From positions 2,294,001-2,358,000 of the forward strand of contig NZ_CP155796.1 of assembly GCF_039729195.1 (NCBI RefSeq): a stretch of DNA of 64,000 nucleotides, in the 5' to 3' direction. The notes under the pieces are model-generated. The model did no database searches. It was not told the origin of the DNA and saw only the letters and a list, made by a program, of their open reading frames with translations. Positions 49,244 through 59,624 of the stretch are shown one piece after another; positions within the stretch are counted from its first letter, which is position 1; the number at the start of each line of letters is the position of its first letter. The stretch is from Mycobacterium sp. DL (GTDB taxonomy: Bacteria > Actinomycetota > Actinomycetes > Mycobacteriales > Mycobacteriaceae). Made by a program: the position numbers and the translations under genes.

Positions 49244-51231
49244 CCGGCCCCGACGGCACCGCCGCGAACTACCCGTTCAGCGCGGTGGTGGGCCACGATC
49301 GGTTGCGGCTGGCGCTGATGCTGTGCGCGGTGCGACCCGACATCGGGGGTGTGCTGATCCGCGGCGAGAAGGGCACCGCGAAGTCGACGGCGGTGCGCGC
49401 TCTGGCCAAGGTGCTGACCCAGGCGTTCGAGGCGTCCGGTGACCACGGCGGCCAGCTGGTCGAACTGCCGATCGGCGCCACCGAGGACCGTGTGGTCGGA
49501 TCGCTCGATCTGCAGAAGGTGCTGCGCGACGGTGAACACGCGTTCTCGCCGGGCCTGCTGGCCCGCGCGCACCGCGGCGTGCTGTACGTCGACGAGGTCA
49601 ATCTGCTGCACGACCACCTGGTCGACGTGCTGCTGGACGCGGCCGCGATGGGCCGGGTGCACATCGAGCGCGACGGTGTCTCGCACAGCCACGATTCCCG
49701 GTTCGTGCTGATCGGCACCATGAATCCCGAAGAGGGGGAGCTGCGTCCGCAGCTGCTCGACCGGTTCGGGCTGACCGTCGACGTGGCCGCATCGCGGGAC
49801 GTCGACGTACGGGTGGCGGTGATCCGGGCGCGCCTCGCCTACGAAGCCGCGCCGCAGGAGTTCGCAGAGCGGTATGCCGCAGCCGATTCCGAACTGGCTG
49901 AACGTATCTCGCGGGCCCGCGCGCTGTTGCCCGATGTGGTGTTGCCCGACAAGGAATTACGGCGTATCGCCGCGCTGTGCGCGGCCTTCGACGTCGACGG
50001 GATGCGCGCCGATCTGGTGGTCGCCAGGACCGCGGTGGCTCACGCGGCGTGGCGCGGGGCGGGCGAAACAACCGGGGCGGGCGAAGCGACGGAAGCAAGG
50101 ATCACCGTCGACGAGGACGACATCCGGGTGGCCGCCGAACTCGCGCTACCGCACCGCCGCCGCCGCGACCCGTTCGACGATCCCGGTCTGGATCCGGACC
50201 GCCTCGACGACGCGATGGACCAGGCGGGTCAGGACGCCGAGGAGCCGCCCGAGCCGGACCCCGAGCCGGATCCGCCGGGGGGTGGCGAAGCGGCCCCCGA
50301 GGAGTCTGCGAACGGGCAAGCACCCCAGCAGGATTCAGCGGAGGCGGCGAGCTCGCCGCGATCTGACGGGTCTCCGGCGAAGTCGGTCTCGAACGCCCCG
50401 CCTGCTCCGACGCTGTCCAGTGCCCCGCCGTCGTTGGCGTTCCGCACCAAGGCGCTCGTCGTTCCCGGGGTGGGCGAGGGTGCGCCGGGCCGGCGATCAC
50501 GCGCCCGCAACCGCACCGGCACCGTCGTCGCCGCAGCCACCGAACCCGATGCGGGACACGGAGTTCACGTGTTCGCGACGCTGCTGGCCGCGGCGGGACG
50601 GCAGGCGGCGGCGGGCAGGGTGCGACCGGGTCCCGGTGATGTCCGGCGCGCAGTCCGGGAAGGACGCGAAGGCAATCTGGTGATCTTCGTCGTGGACGCC
50701 TCGGGTTCGATGGCGGCGCGCGACCGGATGTCGGCGGTCGGAGGCGCCACTCTGTCGCTGCTGCGCGACGCCTATCAGCGCAGGGACAAGGTCGCGGTGA
50801 TCACCTTCCGCCGGGACGCCGCGCAGGTTCTGCTGCCGCCGACGTCGTCGGTATACATCGCGAGCAGTCGGTTGGCCCGCTTCGACACCGGTGGCAGGAC
50901 GCCGCTGGCGCAGGGATTGTTGGCCGCCCGCGACATGGTGGTGCGGGAGCGTGCCCGTGACCGCGCACGCCGCAGCCTCGTGGTGGTGCTCACCGACGGC
51001 CGCGCGACCGGTGGTCCCGACCCGCTCGGCCGGACCCGCATCGCTGCGGCCCGCCTCGTCGCCGAAGGTGCCGCCGCCGTCGTCGTCGACTGCGAAACGT
51101 CCTACATCCGACTGGATCTGGCGAGTGATCTGGCCCGGCACCTGAACGCGCCGGCGGTGCGGCTGGATCAGTTGCGAGCCGACAGCCTGACCGATCTTGT
51201 CAAGGTGCAGACCGACCGCGGCGCGGCGTAG
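49240..51231 (+). CDS. Magnesium/cobalt chelatase I+D fusion subunit (AAA+ and von Willebrand A)
   Basis: The 663-residue protein combines a ChlI-like AAA+ ATPase with a von Willebrand A domain. The ATPase has Walker [10 protein letters not shown] at residues 42-50 and Walker B YVDEVNLL near 115. An acidic Pro-rich linker runs from about 320 to 400, and the C-terminal domain has the MIDAS motif DASGSM near 487. In actinobacteria without CobS/CobT, such fusions serve the large CobN subunit to insert cobalt into hydrogenobyrinate diamide. CobN is not in the window. Direct linkage to cobO and cobB supports the cobalt role over a magnesium one. It corresponds to M. tuberculosis Rv2850c. Start GTG, overlapping the GNAT stop. 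Confidence 0.9.
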   Translation: MTGPDGTAANYPFSAVVGHDRLRLALMLCAVRPDIGGVLIRGEKGTAKSTAVRALAKVLTQAFEASGDHGGQLVELPIGATEDRVVGSLDLQKVLRDGEHAFSPGLLARAHRGVLYVDEVNLLHDHLVDVLLDAAAMGRVHIERDGVSHSHDSRFVLIGTMNPEEGELRPQLLDRFGLTVDVAASRDVDVRVAVIRARLAYEAAPQEFAERYAAADSELAERISRARALLPDVVLPDKELRRIAALCAAFDVDGMRADLVVARTAVAHAAWRGAGETTGAGEATEARITVDEDDIRVAAELALPHRRRRDPFDDPGLDPDRLDDAMDQAGQDAEEPPEPDPEPDPPGGGEAAPEESANGQAPQQDSAEAASSPRSDGSPAKSVSNAPPAPTLSSAPPSLAFRTKALVVPGVGEGAPGRRSRARNRTGTVVAAATEPDAGHGVHVFATLLAAAGRQAAAGRVRPGPGDVRRAVREGREGNLVIFVVDASGSMAARDRMSAVGGATLSLLRDAYQRRDKVAVITFRRDAAQVLLPPTSSVYIASSRLARFDTGGRTPLAQGLLAARDMVVRERARDRARRSLVVVLTDGRATGGPDPLGRTRIAAARLVAEGAAAVVVDCETSYIRLDLASDLARHLNAPAVRLDQLRADSLTDLVKVQTDRGAA

Positions 51232-51243
51232 GAGGGTGGGCCG

Positions 51244-51858
51244 ATGCCTCAGGGACAACCGCTGACAGTTCCCCGCGACGGGTTGACGACTCGGGCGCGG
51301 CGTAACGCCCCGCTGCTGGCCGTGCACACCGGGCCGGGCAAGGGCAAGTCCACCGCCGCGTTCGGGATGGCGCTGCGGGCTTGGAATCAGGGCTTCGACA
51401 TCGGGGTGTTCCAGTTCGTCAAGAGCGCCAAGTGGCGGGTCGGGGAGGAGAGCGCGTTGAGCGAACTCGGCCGCGTCCACGACGAGCGCGGCGTCGGCGG
51501 ACCTGTGGAATGGCACAAGATGGGCTCGGGTTGGTCCTGGTCGCGTAAGGCCGGAACCGAGGTCGACCACGCCGTCGCGGCGGCCGACGGCTGGGCCGAG
51601 ATCACGCGCCGGTTGGCCGAGCAGCGCCACGACTTCTACGTGCTCGACGAGTTCACCTACCCACTCAAATGGGGCTGGGTGGACACCGACGAGGTGGTGG
51701 AGGTGCTGCGTTCGCGGCCGGGCAATCAGCACGTGGTGATCACCGGCCGCGACGCCCCTGCGGCGCTGTTGGAGGCCGCCGATCTGGTCACCGAGATGAC
51801 GAAGGTCAAGCATCCGATGGACGCCGGCCGTAAAGGTCAGAAGGGCATCGAGTGGTGA
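51244..51858 (+). CDS. cobO: Cob(I)yrinic acid a,c-diamide adenosyltransferase
   Basis: CobO (CobA/BtuR type) transfers the adenosyl group of ATP to the cobalt of corrinoids. The 204-residue protein has the P-loop variant HTGPGKGKSTAAFGMALRAW at about residues 28-47. The FVKSAKWRVGEESAL and FYVLDEFTYPLKWGWVD segments are family-typical. Length is normal. It sits 12 bp after the chelatase and 16 bp before cobB, in pathway order after cobalt insertion. The ATG has an AGGAGGG site directly upstream. Confidence 0.95.
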   Translation: MPQGQPLTVPRDGLTTRARRNAPLLAVHTGPGKGKSTAAFGMALRAWNQGFDIGVFQFVKSAKWRVGEESALSELGRVHDERGVGGPVEWHKMGSGWSWSRKAGTEVDHAVAAADGWAEITRRLAEQRHDFYVLDEFTYPLKWGWVDTDEVVEVLRSRPGNQHVVITGRDAPAALLEAADLVTEMTKVKHPMDAGRKGQKGIEW

Positions 51859-51874
51859 CCTTGCGGAGCGGGTC

Positions 51875-53242
51875 GTGAGCACCCCGGCCGTCGTGATCGC
51901 CGCGCCGGCGTCGGGCAGCGGAAAGACCACCGTCGCAACGGGTCTGATGGGTGCCCTGCGCCGTGCCGGCCACCGGGTGGCGCCGTTCAAGGTCGGACCG
52001 GACTTCATCGATCCGGGATACCACGCGTTGGCCGCCGGGCGTCCCGGGCGCAACCTCGACGCGGTGCTCGTCGGGGAGGACCTGATCGGTCCGCTGTACC
52101 GGCACGGCAGCGACGACGCCGACATAGCGGTCGTCGAGGGCGTCATGGGTCTGTTCGACGGCCGCATCGCAGAGGGTGGCTCGGCAGCTGCGCGGGGTTC
52201 CACCGCACACGTCGCCGCGCTGCTGGGTGCTCCCGTGGTGCTGGTCGTCGACGCGCGCGGTCAGAGCCACAGCGTCGCCGCACTTCTGCACGGTTTTGCG
52301 ACGTTCGACCACAGCGTGCGTCTGGCCGGGGTGATCCTCAACCGCGTCGGGTCCGCACGCCACGATGCGGTGCTGCGTCAGGCGTGTGCGCAGGCGGGGG
52401 TGGCGGTGCTGGGGTCCATACCCCGCGCCGACGAGTTGAGCGTTCCGTCGCGGCATCTCGGGCTCGTGACGGCCGTGGAGCACGGCCGCCGGGCCGGCGC
52501 CGCGGTCGAGGCGATGATCGGGTTGGTGGCCCGCCACGTCGATCTCGACGCGCTTGTCGCCGCTGCGGCGAGCCATGTCGCCGACGAGCCGTGGACACCG
52601 CGGCAGTCCGAACCACTCGCCGAACCGGTGACCGTCGCGTTGGCCGCGGGCAAGGCGTTCAGTTTCGGCTACACCGAACACGGCGAGCTGTTGCGGGCCG
52701 CCGGCGCGCACGTCGTGGACTTCGACCCGCTGCACGATCCGTTGCCGCCGGGGTCGGCGGCGCTGGTGCTGCCGGGAGGGTTTCCCGAACAGTTCAGTAC
52801 CGACCTGTCGGCCAACGCGTTGGTGCGCCAACAGATCGGCGCGCTGGCCGCGAGCGGTGCACCGGTGCACGCCGAGTGCGCGGGGCTGATCTATCTGGTC
52901 GACGACCTCGACGGACACCCGATGTGTGGCGTACTGGCCGGATCGGCGGCGTTCTCCGACTCCCTGACCCTCGGCTACCGCGACGCCGTGGCGGTTGTCG
53001 ATTCCTCACTGCACGCCCTGGGTGACCGGTCCGTCGGCCACGAGTTCCACCGCACCAAGGTGCAGTTCGCCGACAACCCGCAACCGGCGTGGCGCTTCAA
53101 GGGTTGGGGCGGCGGGATCGTCGACGACGGCGCCGTGCAGGGTGGCGTCCACGCCGGATATCTGCACACCCATCCGGCCGCGCACCCGCAGGCGATCGCC
53201 CGCTTCGTCGCTGCGGCCGCAACATCTAGGCTCGCCGGGTGA
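51875..53242 (+). CDS. cobB: Cobyrinate (hydrogenobyrinate) a,c-diamide synthase
   Basis: CobB amidates the a and c side chains of the corrin ring using glutamine and ATP. The 455-residue protein has an N-terminal dethiobiotin-synthetase-like ATPase (APASGSGKTTVATGLMGAL, about residues 9-27; KVGPDFIDPGYH). The C-terminal GATase domain has the nucleophile Cys in HAECAGLIYL and a late His in GYLHTHPAAHP. In the aerobic route the step precedes cobalt insertion by the chelatase encoded just upstream. GTG start; overlaps cysG by 4 nt. Intact. Confidence 0.95.
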   Translation: MSTPAVVIAAPASGSGKTTVATGLMGALRRAGHRVAPFKVGPDFIDPGYHALAAGRPGRNLDAVLVGEDLIGPLYRHGSDDADIAVVEGVMGLFDGRIAEGGSAAARGSTAHVAALLGAPVVLVVDARGQSHSVAALLHGFATFDHSVRLAGVILNRVGSARHDAVLRQACAQAGVAVLGSIPRADELSVPSRHLGLVTAVEHGRRAGAAVEAMIGLVARHVDLDALVAAAASHVADEPWTPRQSEPLAEPVTVALAAGKAFSFGYTEHGELLRAAGAHVVDFDPLHDPLPPGSAALVLPGGFPEQFSTDLSANALVRQQIGALAASGAPVHAECAGLIYLVDDLDGHPMCGVLAGSAAFSDSLTLGYRDAVAVVDSSLHALGDRSVGHEFHRTKVQFADNPQPAWRFKGWGGGIVDDGAVQGGVHAGYLHTHPAAHPQAIARFVAAAATSRLAG

Positions 53243-54435
53243 TCGAGAACGCCTATCTGGTCGGCCTGCAGCTGACGGGCAAGAAGGTCGTCGTCGTGGG
53301 TGGGGGCACCGTCGCGCAGCGCCGACTGCCGCTGCTGGTCGCCAGTGGCGCCGATGTGCACGTCATCACCGTCGCTGCCACCCCTGCTGTCGAGGGCATC
53401 GACGGAATCACGTTGACGATGCGGGAGTTTCGTGAGGGTGATCTCGAAGGCGCCTGGTATGTGATCGCCGCCACCGACGACCCCGAGGTCAACGCCGCCA
53501 TCGTCGCGGAAGCGGAACGTCGGCACATCTTCTGCGTGCGTGCCGACGTGGCGCGCGAAGGTACCGCCGTGACGCCGGCGTCCTTCGAGTACGAGGGGCT
53601 CGCGGTGGGGGTGCTGGCAGGCGGCGAGCACCGCCGGTCGGCGGCCATCCGCTCGGCGATCCACGAGGCCCTGCAGCAGGGTCTGATCGCGGCCGAGGCC
53701 CCTGGAGTGGTGCACGGCGGCGTGGCGTTGGTGGGCGGCGGGCCCGGAGACGCTGAACTGATCACGGTGCGCGGTCGGCGACTGCTGGCACATGCCGACG
53801 TCGTCGTCGCCGACCGCCTCGCCCCGCAGGAACTCCTCGCCGAGCTGTCGCCGGATGTCGAGGTGATCGACGCGGCGAAGATCCCGTACGGCCGCGCGAT
53901 GGCCCAGGACGCGATCAACGAGGTGCTCATCGACAGGGCCCGAGCCGGCAAGTTCGTGGTGCGGCTCAAAGGCGGCGACCCGTTCGTGTTCGCGCGGGGC
54001 TACGAGGAGATCATCGCGTGCGCCGATGCGGGCATTCCGGTCACCGTGGTGCCCGGTGTGACCAGTGCCATAGCGGTTCCTGCACTTGCCGGTGTCCCGG
54101 TCACGCATCGGGCGGTCAACCATGAGTTCGTGGTGGTCAGCGGCCATGTGGCGCCCGACCATCCGGAATCGTTAGTGAATTGGGATGCGCTGGCCGCGAT
54201 GACCGGCACGATCGTGCTGCTGATGGCGGTCGAACGGATCGAGCTTTTTGCCGAGGTTCTGATGAAAGGCGGCCGACCAGCCGATACGCCGGTTCTGGTG
54301 GTGCAGCACGGCACCATGTCGTCGCAGCGCACGCTGCGGGCCACGCTCGCCGACGCGCCGGAGCGAATCCGGTCGGACGGCATCCGGCCTCCCGCGATCA
54401 TCGTGATCGGTGCTGTCGCGGGCTTCGCTGGGTAA
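53239..54435 (+). CDS. cysG: Fused siroheme synthase / uroporphyrinogen-III C-methyltransferase
   Basis: The 398-residue protein has two modules. Residues 1-150 form a precorrin-2 dehydrogenase/ferrochelatase-like Rossmann domain (GKKVVVVGGGTVAQRRLPLL). Residues about 160-398 form the SUMT methyltransferase, with GGVALVGGGPGDAELITVRGRRLL, LVIDRLAP-like VVADRLAPQELL, VVRLKGGDPFVFARGYEE and VVPGVTSAIAVPALAGVPVTHR. It makes precorrin-2 for cobalamin and can continue to siroheme. The order is the same as in M. tuberculosis cobO-cobB-cysG. The region between the two modules is shorter than in E. coli CysG, so the oxidase/chelatase half may be partly reduced. GTG start, coupled to cobB. Confidence 0.93.
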   Translation: MIENAYLVGLQLTGKKVVVVGGGTVAQRRLPLLVASGADVHVITVAATPAVEGIDGITLTMREFREGDLEGAWYVIAATDDPEVNAAIVAEAERRHIFCVRADVAREGTAVTPASFEYEGLAVGVLAGGEHRRSAAIRSAIHEALQQGLIAAEAPGVVHGGVALVGGGPGDAELITVRGRRLLAHADVVVADRLAPQELLAELSPDVEVIDAAKIPYGRAMAQDAINEVLIDRARAGKFVVRLKGGDPFVFARGYEEIIACADAGIPVTVVPGVTSAIAVPALAGVPVTHRAVNHEFVVVSGHVAPDHPESLVNWDALAAMTGTIVLLMAVERIELFAEVLMKGGRPADTPVLVVQHGTMSSQRTLRATLADAPERIRSDGIRPPAIIVIGAVAGFAG

Positions 54436-54454
54436 AGGAATCTTAAGAGTACTG

Positions 54455-54460
54455 TAAGGT
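54455..54460 (+). promoter_or_regulatory. -10 box TAAGGT of a probable leaderless efpA promoter
   Basis: TAAGGT ends 8 nt before the ATG at 54469, within a 33-bp AT-richer gap after cysG that also holds TACTGT. It suggests that efpA has its own promoter rather than depending on the cob genes. Confidence 0.45.
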
Positions 54461-54468
54461 AACTCGGT

Positions 54469-56076
54469 ATGACGGCTCTCAATGACGCAGAGCGCGCCGC
54501 CATCCAACGTGATGCCGAAGGCAGAAAAAAGTGGGGCTCCAAGCGAGCGCAACCCGCCACTGCCTCCGGAACGGCCGCCGCCGGTGCTGCTGCGCCGCGA
54601 TCCGGCAAGACCCCTGCCTGGCTTCCCTCGCGGCGCTTCTTCGCCGCGGTCATCGCCATCGGTGGCATGCAGCTGCTGGCGACGATGGACAGCACCATCG
54701 CCATCGTCGCGCTGCCGAAGATCCAGGACGAACTCAACCTGTCCGACGCCGGCCGCAGCTGGGTCATCACCGCCTATGTCCTGACGTTCGGCGGGCTGAT
54801 GCTGCTGGGTGGGCGCCTCGGCGACACCATCGGCCGCAAGCGCACCTTCATCGTCGGCGTCGCGCTGTTCACCATCGCCTCGATCCTGTGCGGCATCGCC
54901 TGGGACGAAGCCACCCTGGTGATCGCCCGGCTCCTGCAGGGTGTCGGCGCCGCCATCGCCTCACCCACGGGTCTGGCGCTGATCGCGACGACATTCCCGA
55001 AGGGGCCGGCCCGCAACGCGGCCACAGCTGTCTTCGCGGCGATGACGGGCGTCGGCTCGGTGCTGGGCCTGGTCGCCGGTGGTGCGCTGACCGAGGTGTC
55101 GTGGCGGTTGGCCTTCCTGGTGAACGTGCCCATCGGCCTGCTCGTGATCTACCTGGCCCGCAAGACGCTTCGGGAGACCAACAAGGAGCGGCTGAAGCTC
55201 GACGCGGCAGGTGCGCTGCTGGCGACGCTGGGCTGCACGGCCGCGGTGTTCGCCTTCTCGATGGGGCCCGAACAGGGCTGGTTGTCGACGGTCACGATCG
55301 CCTCCGGTGTGGTGGCGCTGGCCGCCTTTGCGGCGTTCCTCTTCGTCGAGCGCACGGCCGAGAACCCGGTTGTTCCGTTCGAGTTGTTCCACGACCGCAA
55401 CCGGGTGGCCACCTTCGCCGCGATCTTCCTCGCCGGCGGTGTGATGTTCACGCTGACCGTGACGATCGGCCTGTACGTGCAGGACATCCTCGGGTACAGC
55501 GCGTTGCGCGCCGGTATCGGGTTCATCCCGTTCGTCATCGCGCTCGGAATCGGCCTGGGCCTGTCCTCGGCGCTGGTGTCGAAGTTCCCGCCGCGGATCC
55601 TGGTGATCGCCGGTGGTGTGCTGGTACTCGCGGCGATGCTCTACGGCTCGACGCTGGACGCCGGCATCCCGTACTTCCCGAACCTCGTTCTGCCGATCAC
55701 CATCGGTGGCTTCGGTATCGGAATGATCGTGGTGCCGCTGACGGTGTCGGCGATCGCCGGTGTCGGGTTCGATCAGATCGGGCCCGTGTCGGCCATCGCC
55801 CTGATGTTGCAGAGCCTCGGCGGGCCGGTCGTGCTGGCCGTCATCCAGGCCGTCATCACCTCGCGCACCCTGTATCTGGGCGGCACCACCGGCCCGGTGA
55901 AGGACATGAACGCAGCACAGTTGCACGCGCTGGACCAGGCGTACTCGTATGGCCTGTTGTGGGTGGCCGCGGTGGCGATCATCGTCGGCGGCGCCGCACT
56001 GTTCATCGGCTACACCGCCGAGCAGGTGGCGCACGCGCAGGAAGTCAAGGACGCCATCGACGCCGGGGAGCTTTAG
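54469..56076 (+). CDS. efpA: EfpA, DHA2-type MFS efflux transporter
   Basis: The 535-residue protein has a polar N-terminal tail of about 55 residues and then 14 predicted membrane helices, as in the QacA/DHA2 group. Helix 1 carries AVIAIGGMQLLATMDSTIAIVALPKI (motif D-like), followed by LGGRLGDTIGRKRTF (motif A) and LLQGVGAAIASPTGLALI (motif C-like). EfpA is an essential lipid or drug exporter in M. tuberculosis and contributes to resistance to several drugs. The match in position and sequence pattern is strong. It ends 82 bp before proS. Substrates in this organism are not determined by the sequence. Confidence 0.95.
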   Translation: MTALNDAERAAIQRDAEGRKKWGSKRAQPATASGTAAAGAAAPRSGKTPAWLPSRRFFAAVIAIGGMQLLATMDSTIAIVALPKIQDELNLSDAGRSWVITAYVLTFGGLMLLGGRLGDTIGRKRTFIVGVALFTIASILCGIAWDEATLVIARLLQGVGAAIASPTGLALIATTFPKGPARNAATAVFAAMTGVGSVLGLVAGGALTEVSWRLAFLVNVPIGLLVIYLARKTLRETNKERLKLDAAGALLATLGCTAAVFAFSMGPEQGWLSTVTIASGVVALAAFAAFLFVERTAENPVVPFELFHDRNRVATFAAIFLAGGVMFTLTVTIGLYVQDILGYSALRAGIGFIPFVIALGIGLGLSSALVSKFPPRILVIAGGVLVLAAMLYGSTLDAGIPYFPNLVLPITIGGFGIGMIVVPLTVSAIAGVGFDQIGPVSAIALMLQSLGGPVVLAVIQAVITSRTLYLGGTTGPVKDMNAAQLHALDQAYSYGLLWVAAVAIIVGGAALFIGYTAEQVAHAQEVKDAIDAGEL

Positions 56077-56144
56077 CTCCTCTCGGATTCGGCGCGTCGG
56101 GCGATCGTGACGGTGCGCTGGCGCGCCCGATTCACCCGCAGAAG

Positions 56145-56150
56145 TAAGGT
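56145..56150 (+). promoter_or_regulatory. -10 box TAAGGT of a probable leaderless proS promoter
   Basis: TAAGGT ends 8 nt before GTG 56159, with the same sequence and spacing as at efpA. No Shine-Dalgarno sequence lies between, so the message is likely leaderless. Confidence 0.5.
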
Positions 56151-56158
56151 TGTCGGCT

Positions 56159-57901
56159 GTGATCACCCGTATGTCCGAGCTGTTCCTGCGTACCCTGCGC
56201 GACGACCCCGCCGATGCCGAGGTGCCCAGCCACAAACTGTTGATCAGGGCCGGATACGTGCGGCCCATCGGCCCCGGTCTCTACAGCTGGCTGCCGCTGG
56301 GCCTGAAGGTGCTCCGCAAGGTCGAGGCGGTCGTCCGCAGTGAGATGAACGCCATCGGCGGCCAAGAGATCCTGTTCCCCGCGCTGCTGCCGCGTGGCCC
56401 CTACGAGACGTCGAACCGGTGGACCGAATACGGCGACGGCGTGTTCCGGCTCAAGGACCGTCGCGGCAGCGACTACATGCTGGGGCCGACGCACGAGGAG
56501 TTCTTCACCCTGACGGTCAAGGGTGAGTACTCCTCGTACAAGGATTTCCCGTTGCGGCTCTACCAGATCCAGACGAAGTACCGGGACGAGGCCCGCCCAC
56601 GGGCGGGCATCCTGCGGGGTCGCGAGTTCGTGATGAAGGACTCGTACTCGTTCGACGTCGACGACGAGGGGCTCAAGAACGCCTACTACGCGCACCGTGA
56701 CGCCTATCAGAAGATCTTCGAACGGCTGGCCGTGCGCTACGTCATCGTGTCCGCGGTGTCGGGGGCCATGGGCGGCAGCGCGTCTGAGGAGTTCCTCGCC
56801 GAGAGCGACATCGGCGAGGACACCTACGTGCGCTGCCTGGAATCCGGATACGCGGCCAACGTCGAGGCTGTGGTCACAGCGCGGCCGGAATCCATCGCTT
56901 TCGACGGGCTGCCCGAAGCCGTCGAGTACGACACCGGCAACACCCCGACGATCGCCACGCTGGTCGAATGGGCCAACGGCGCCGGACTCGGCAGGCAGGT
57001 CACCGCAGCGGACACGCTGAAGAACGTGTTGCTCAAGACCCGGTTGCCCGGTGGCGACTGGGAACTGCTCGCGATCGGTGTTCCGGGCGACCGTGAGGTC
57101 GACGACAAACGACTCGGTGCCGCCCTCGAGCCGGCGGAGTACGCGATGCTCGACGACGCCGACTTCGCCAAGCATCCCTTCCTGGTGAAGGGCTATATCG
57201 GCCCGAAGGGCCTGCTCGCCAACGGGGTTCGATATCTGGTCGACCCCCGCATCGTCGACGGCACGTCGTGGATCACCGGAGCTGACGCGCAGGGTCGCCA
57301 CGTGGTCGGGCTGGTGGCCGGTCGCGACTTCACCGCCGACGGCACCATCGAGGCCGCCGAAGTCCGCGAGGGCGACCCCTCACCCGACGGCTCGGGACCG
57401 CTGGTCGCTGCGCGTGGTATCGAGATCGGCCACGTCTTCCAGCTGGGCCGCAAGTACACCGACGCGTTCACCGCCGACGTGCTCGGCGAGGACGGCAAGC
57501 CCGTGCGGTTGACGATGGGGTCCTACGGCGTCGGCGTATCGCGACTCGTGGCGGTGATCGCCGAGCAGCATCACGACGAGCTCGGGCTGCGCTGGCCGTC
57601 GTCGGTGTCGCCGTTCGACGTGCACATCGTCATCGCCAACAAGGACGCCGACGCGCGCACCGGGGCCACCGAGCTCGCCGGTCAACTCGACGTGCAGGGC
57701 TTCGAGGTACTGCTCGACGACCGGAAGTCTTCGCCCGGGATCAAGTTCAAGGACGCCGAACTGCTCGGTGTGCCGTGGATCGTCGTGGTCGGCCGGGGGT
57801 GGGCCGACGGTGTGGTCGAGCTACGCGATCGGTTCAGTGGCGAGAAGCGCGATGTGCCGATCGAGGCCGCAGCGGCCGACATCGCCGCGGCTATCCGCTA
57901 G
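56159..57901 (+). CDS. proS: Prolyl-tRNA synthetase (bacterial type)
   Basis: The class II synthetase charges tRNA-Pro. The 580-residue protein has motif 2/3 regions around [26 protein letters not shown] and [31 protein letters not shown]. An editing insertion domain follows (about 225-390, [25 protein letters not shown]). [23 protein letters not shown] carries motif 3, and a C-terminal anticodon-binding domain runs from about 480 ([17 protein letters not shown]). Start GTG at 56159 (MITRMSEL) matches the known mycobacterial N-terminus; the earlier TTG is less likely. Complete length. Next to efpA as in M. tuberculosis. Confidence 0.95.
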   Translation: MITRMSELFLRTLRDDPADAEVPSHKLLIRAGYVRPIGPGLYSWLPLGLKVLRKVEAVVRSEMNAIGGQEILFPALLPRGPYETSNRWTEYGDGVFRLKDRRGSDYMLGPTHEEFFTLTVKGEYSSYKDFPLRLYQIQTKYRDEARPRAGILRGREFVMKDSYSFDVDDEGLKNAYYAHRDAYQKIFERLAVRYVIVSAVSGAMGGSASEEFLAESDIGEDTYVRCLESGYAANVEAVVTARPESIAFDGLPEAVEYDTGNTPTIATLVEWANGAGLGRQVTAADTLKNVLLKTRLPGGDWELLAIGVPGDREVDDKRLGAALEPAEYAMLDDADFAKHPFLVKGYIGPKGLLANGVRYLVDPRIVDGTSWITGADAQGRHVVGLVAGRDFTADGTIEAAEVREGDPSPDGSGPLVAARGIEIGHVFQLGRKYTDAFTADVLGEDGKPVRLTMGSYGVGVSRLVAVIAEQHHDELGLRWPSSVSPFDVHIVIANKDADARTGATELAGQLDVQGFEVLLDDRKSSPGIKFKDAELLGVPWIVVVGRGWADGVVELRDRFSGEKRDVPIEAAAADIAAAIR

Positions 57902-57909
57902 CGGGCCGG

Positions 57910-58383
57910 TCATTCGGTGCCGCCGGGAAACGCCACGGTGATCGTGGTGTCCTCGCGGACGCGGCGCCAGAGCGCTGCGGTGATCGCGCATTCGGTCAGC
58001 GCGGTGACCCCGAATGTCCGCACGCCCGGTTCGGTCGCCTGCTCGATGACGGCGCGCCACGCCGTGGCCGCGTCCTGCTCCATCGTCACCGCCAGGTTGG
58101 CCGCATCGGCGGGAGTGTCGACCTCCATCGGCAGCGAATACCCGGCTGCGGGTATCGGCTCTGCGGCTCCACTGTCGTTGAGCAGCACGATCGCTGCCTC
58201 CCGCCGGGCCCGGTGCTCGGCCATCGCCTGGGCCACGAGGTAGTTGACCTCGGGGACCGAGTGCGCGGAGACGACGCCGTACCCGTAGATGGTGGCGTGC
58301 TCGGTGGCGATCGCATCGAACAATGCGCCGTCGGCCGCGTCGCTCGGACGGGTCGGTTCCGGTGCGGGATCGGGGGATGTCAC
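57910..58383 (-). CDS. DUF4439 ferritin-like protein
   Basis: The 157-residue protein begins after a short Pro/Asp-rich stretch with LFDAIATEHATIYGYGVVSAHSVPEVNYLVAQAMAEHRARREAAIVLL. This is a four-helix ferritin-like bundle with Glu/His positions in two helices. The late helices are AANLAVTMEQDAATAWRAVIEQA and VTALTECAITAALWRRV. Metal binding is possible but the full di-iron ligand set is not clear. It corresponds to M. tuberculosis Rv2844. The start is GTG at 58383, overlapping the upstream gene by 4 nt; it is convergent with proS (8 nt gap). Confidence 0.85.
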   Translation of the reverse strand: MTSPDPAPEPTRPSDAADGALFDAIATEHATIYGYGVVSAHSVPEVNYLVAQAMAEHRARREAAIVLLNDSGAAEPIPAAGYSLPMEVDTPADAANLAVTMEQDAATAWRAVIEQATEPGVRTFGVTALTECAITAALWRRVREDTTITVAFPGGTE

Positions 58384-58904
58384 CGGGCACCACCGGCCGG
58401 GGTCAGCGCCACGCTGTAGGCGGTCGTACAGGCTGCGGCGATCGACCCGAGCAGCCCGGCGCGATAGCCGGACAACTCGGCCGCGGCCTGCGCGGCGCTG
58501 TCGGCCGACGCCCGCAGGGAGCCGATCACGTCGTCGACGGTGGGCACGGTTGTGGCCGCCGACTCGGTCGTCGTGGTCGTGGTCGTGGTCACGGAAGCGG
58601 TCGGGGCGGCGTGGCCGGTCATCCGCACGATCTCCTCGGAAAGCGCCTCGGCGTGCGCCGCGCGCTCGGCGGCGACGTCGGTCAGTGCATCGGCGGCCGA
58701 TCCACGGGCGGCCACGACGGCGTCGGTGGCCAGGCGGCTGTCGGCGCGGGCGCGATCCAGCGCGGTCGTCAGGTCGTCGAGGTCGGGCGGGGGAGCCGCG
58801 GTGCCACATGCCACCGATGTCGCCGCCGTCGCCCCGACCATCACCAACGTTGCCGCCCCGACGAGTATGCGGCGGCGGCTGAGGGTCGGCGAAGGGCTCG
58901 GCAC
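58380..58904 (-). CDS. Putative lipoprotein with Tat-like signal, alanine-rich
   Basis: The 174-residue protein begins with twin arginines in [26 protein letters not shown], a Tat-like signal with a lipobox Cys near residue 33 (SVACGT). The mature part is Ala-rich and helical ([26 protein letters not shown] ...), has a run of eight Thr near residue 110, and ends helical. No domain is recognised. It corresponds in place to M. tuberculosis Rv2843. A functional link to the ferritin-like gene, with which it overlaps as GTGA, is likely: both products may act at the membrane. Start GTG at 58904. Confidence 0.78.
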   Translation of the reverse strand: MPSPSPTLSRRRILVGAATLVMVGATAATSVACGTAAPPPDLDDLTTALDRARADSRLATDAVVAARGSAADALTDVAAERAAHAEALSEEIVRMTGHAAPTASVTTTTTTTTESAATTVPTVDDVIGSLRASADSAAQAAAELSGYRAGLLGSIAAACTTAYSVALTPAGGAR

Positions 58905-59094
58905 GCCAACATCCTGCCATTGCCGCCGCCGGCGCCGCGGAGGTGGAGATCGGTGTCGGACCCCCGCCAGGGACCGGTTTTCGTTATTTGGCTTGCCGAC
59001 GCTGGCGTATCGTGGTGTGTCGGGTCCGCGACTTACGTTCTGCGTGATGTCGCCACGACCCGTGGTCCGGACAACTCAAGACGAGGAGCTCGCC

Positions 59095-59622
59095 GTGGCG
59101 GAGCGGTCTACGGAATTACCGTCGCAACGACAGGTGATCGAACTGCTCGAAGGCGAGTTCGCGCGTGCCGGATTCGACATCGAGGACGTGGTGATCGACG
59201 CCTCGGCGCGGCCCCCCCGGATCGCGGTGGTCACCGACGGAGACAACGGGTTGGACCTCGATTCGGTTGCGCGGCTGTCCCGGGTGGCCTCAGAACTGCT
59301 CGACGGCCTCGACAGCGCGGCCTACCTCCTCGAGGTGACCTCACCGGGGGTCGAGCGCCCGCTGACGACCGACAAACACTTCCGCCGGGCCCGTGGCCGC
59401 AAGGTCGAGATGACGCTCGCCGATGGTGAGACCCTGACCGGACGGCTGGGGGAGGCGACGGGATCCACGGTCCGCCTGGTGCTGCGCGCCGGTGCCCGCG
59501 GCGAGTTCGCAGTCCGCGACATCGACCTCGACACCGTCGTCAAAACTGTTGTACAGGTGGAGTTCTCGCCGCCAGATCCACGCGAGTTGGAGTTGGCCGG
59601 CCAAGCAGGAAAGGAGGCCTGA
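59095..59622 (+). CDS. rimP: Ribosome maturation factor RimP
   Basis: RimP assists 30S subunit maturation. The 175-residue protein has the N-terminal alpha/beta domain ([80 protein letters not shown]). An SH3-like C-terminal part follows (about 90-165). The GTG at 59095 is decided by AGGAG six bases upstream; the ATG at 59047 would add 16 residues without similarity. It is the first gene of the rimP-nusA-ylxR-infB-rbfA operon. The gap to nusA is 2 bp. Confidence 0.93.
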   Translation: MAERSTELPSQRQVIELLEGEFARAGFDIEDVVIDASARPPRIAVVTDGDNGLDLDSVARLSRVASELLDGLDSAAYLLEVTSPGVERPLTTDKHFRRARGRKVEMTLADGETLTGRLGEATGSTVRLVLRAGARGEFAVRDIDLDTVVKTVVQVEFSPPDPRELELAGQAGKEA

Positions 59623-59624
59623 GC

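Noticed and set aside
50229..50540. Ser/Gly/Ala-rich minus-strand frame in the chelatase linker
   Set aside because: Antisense of the low-complexity linker; no start signal or conservation pattern.
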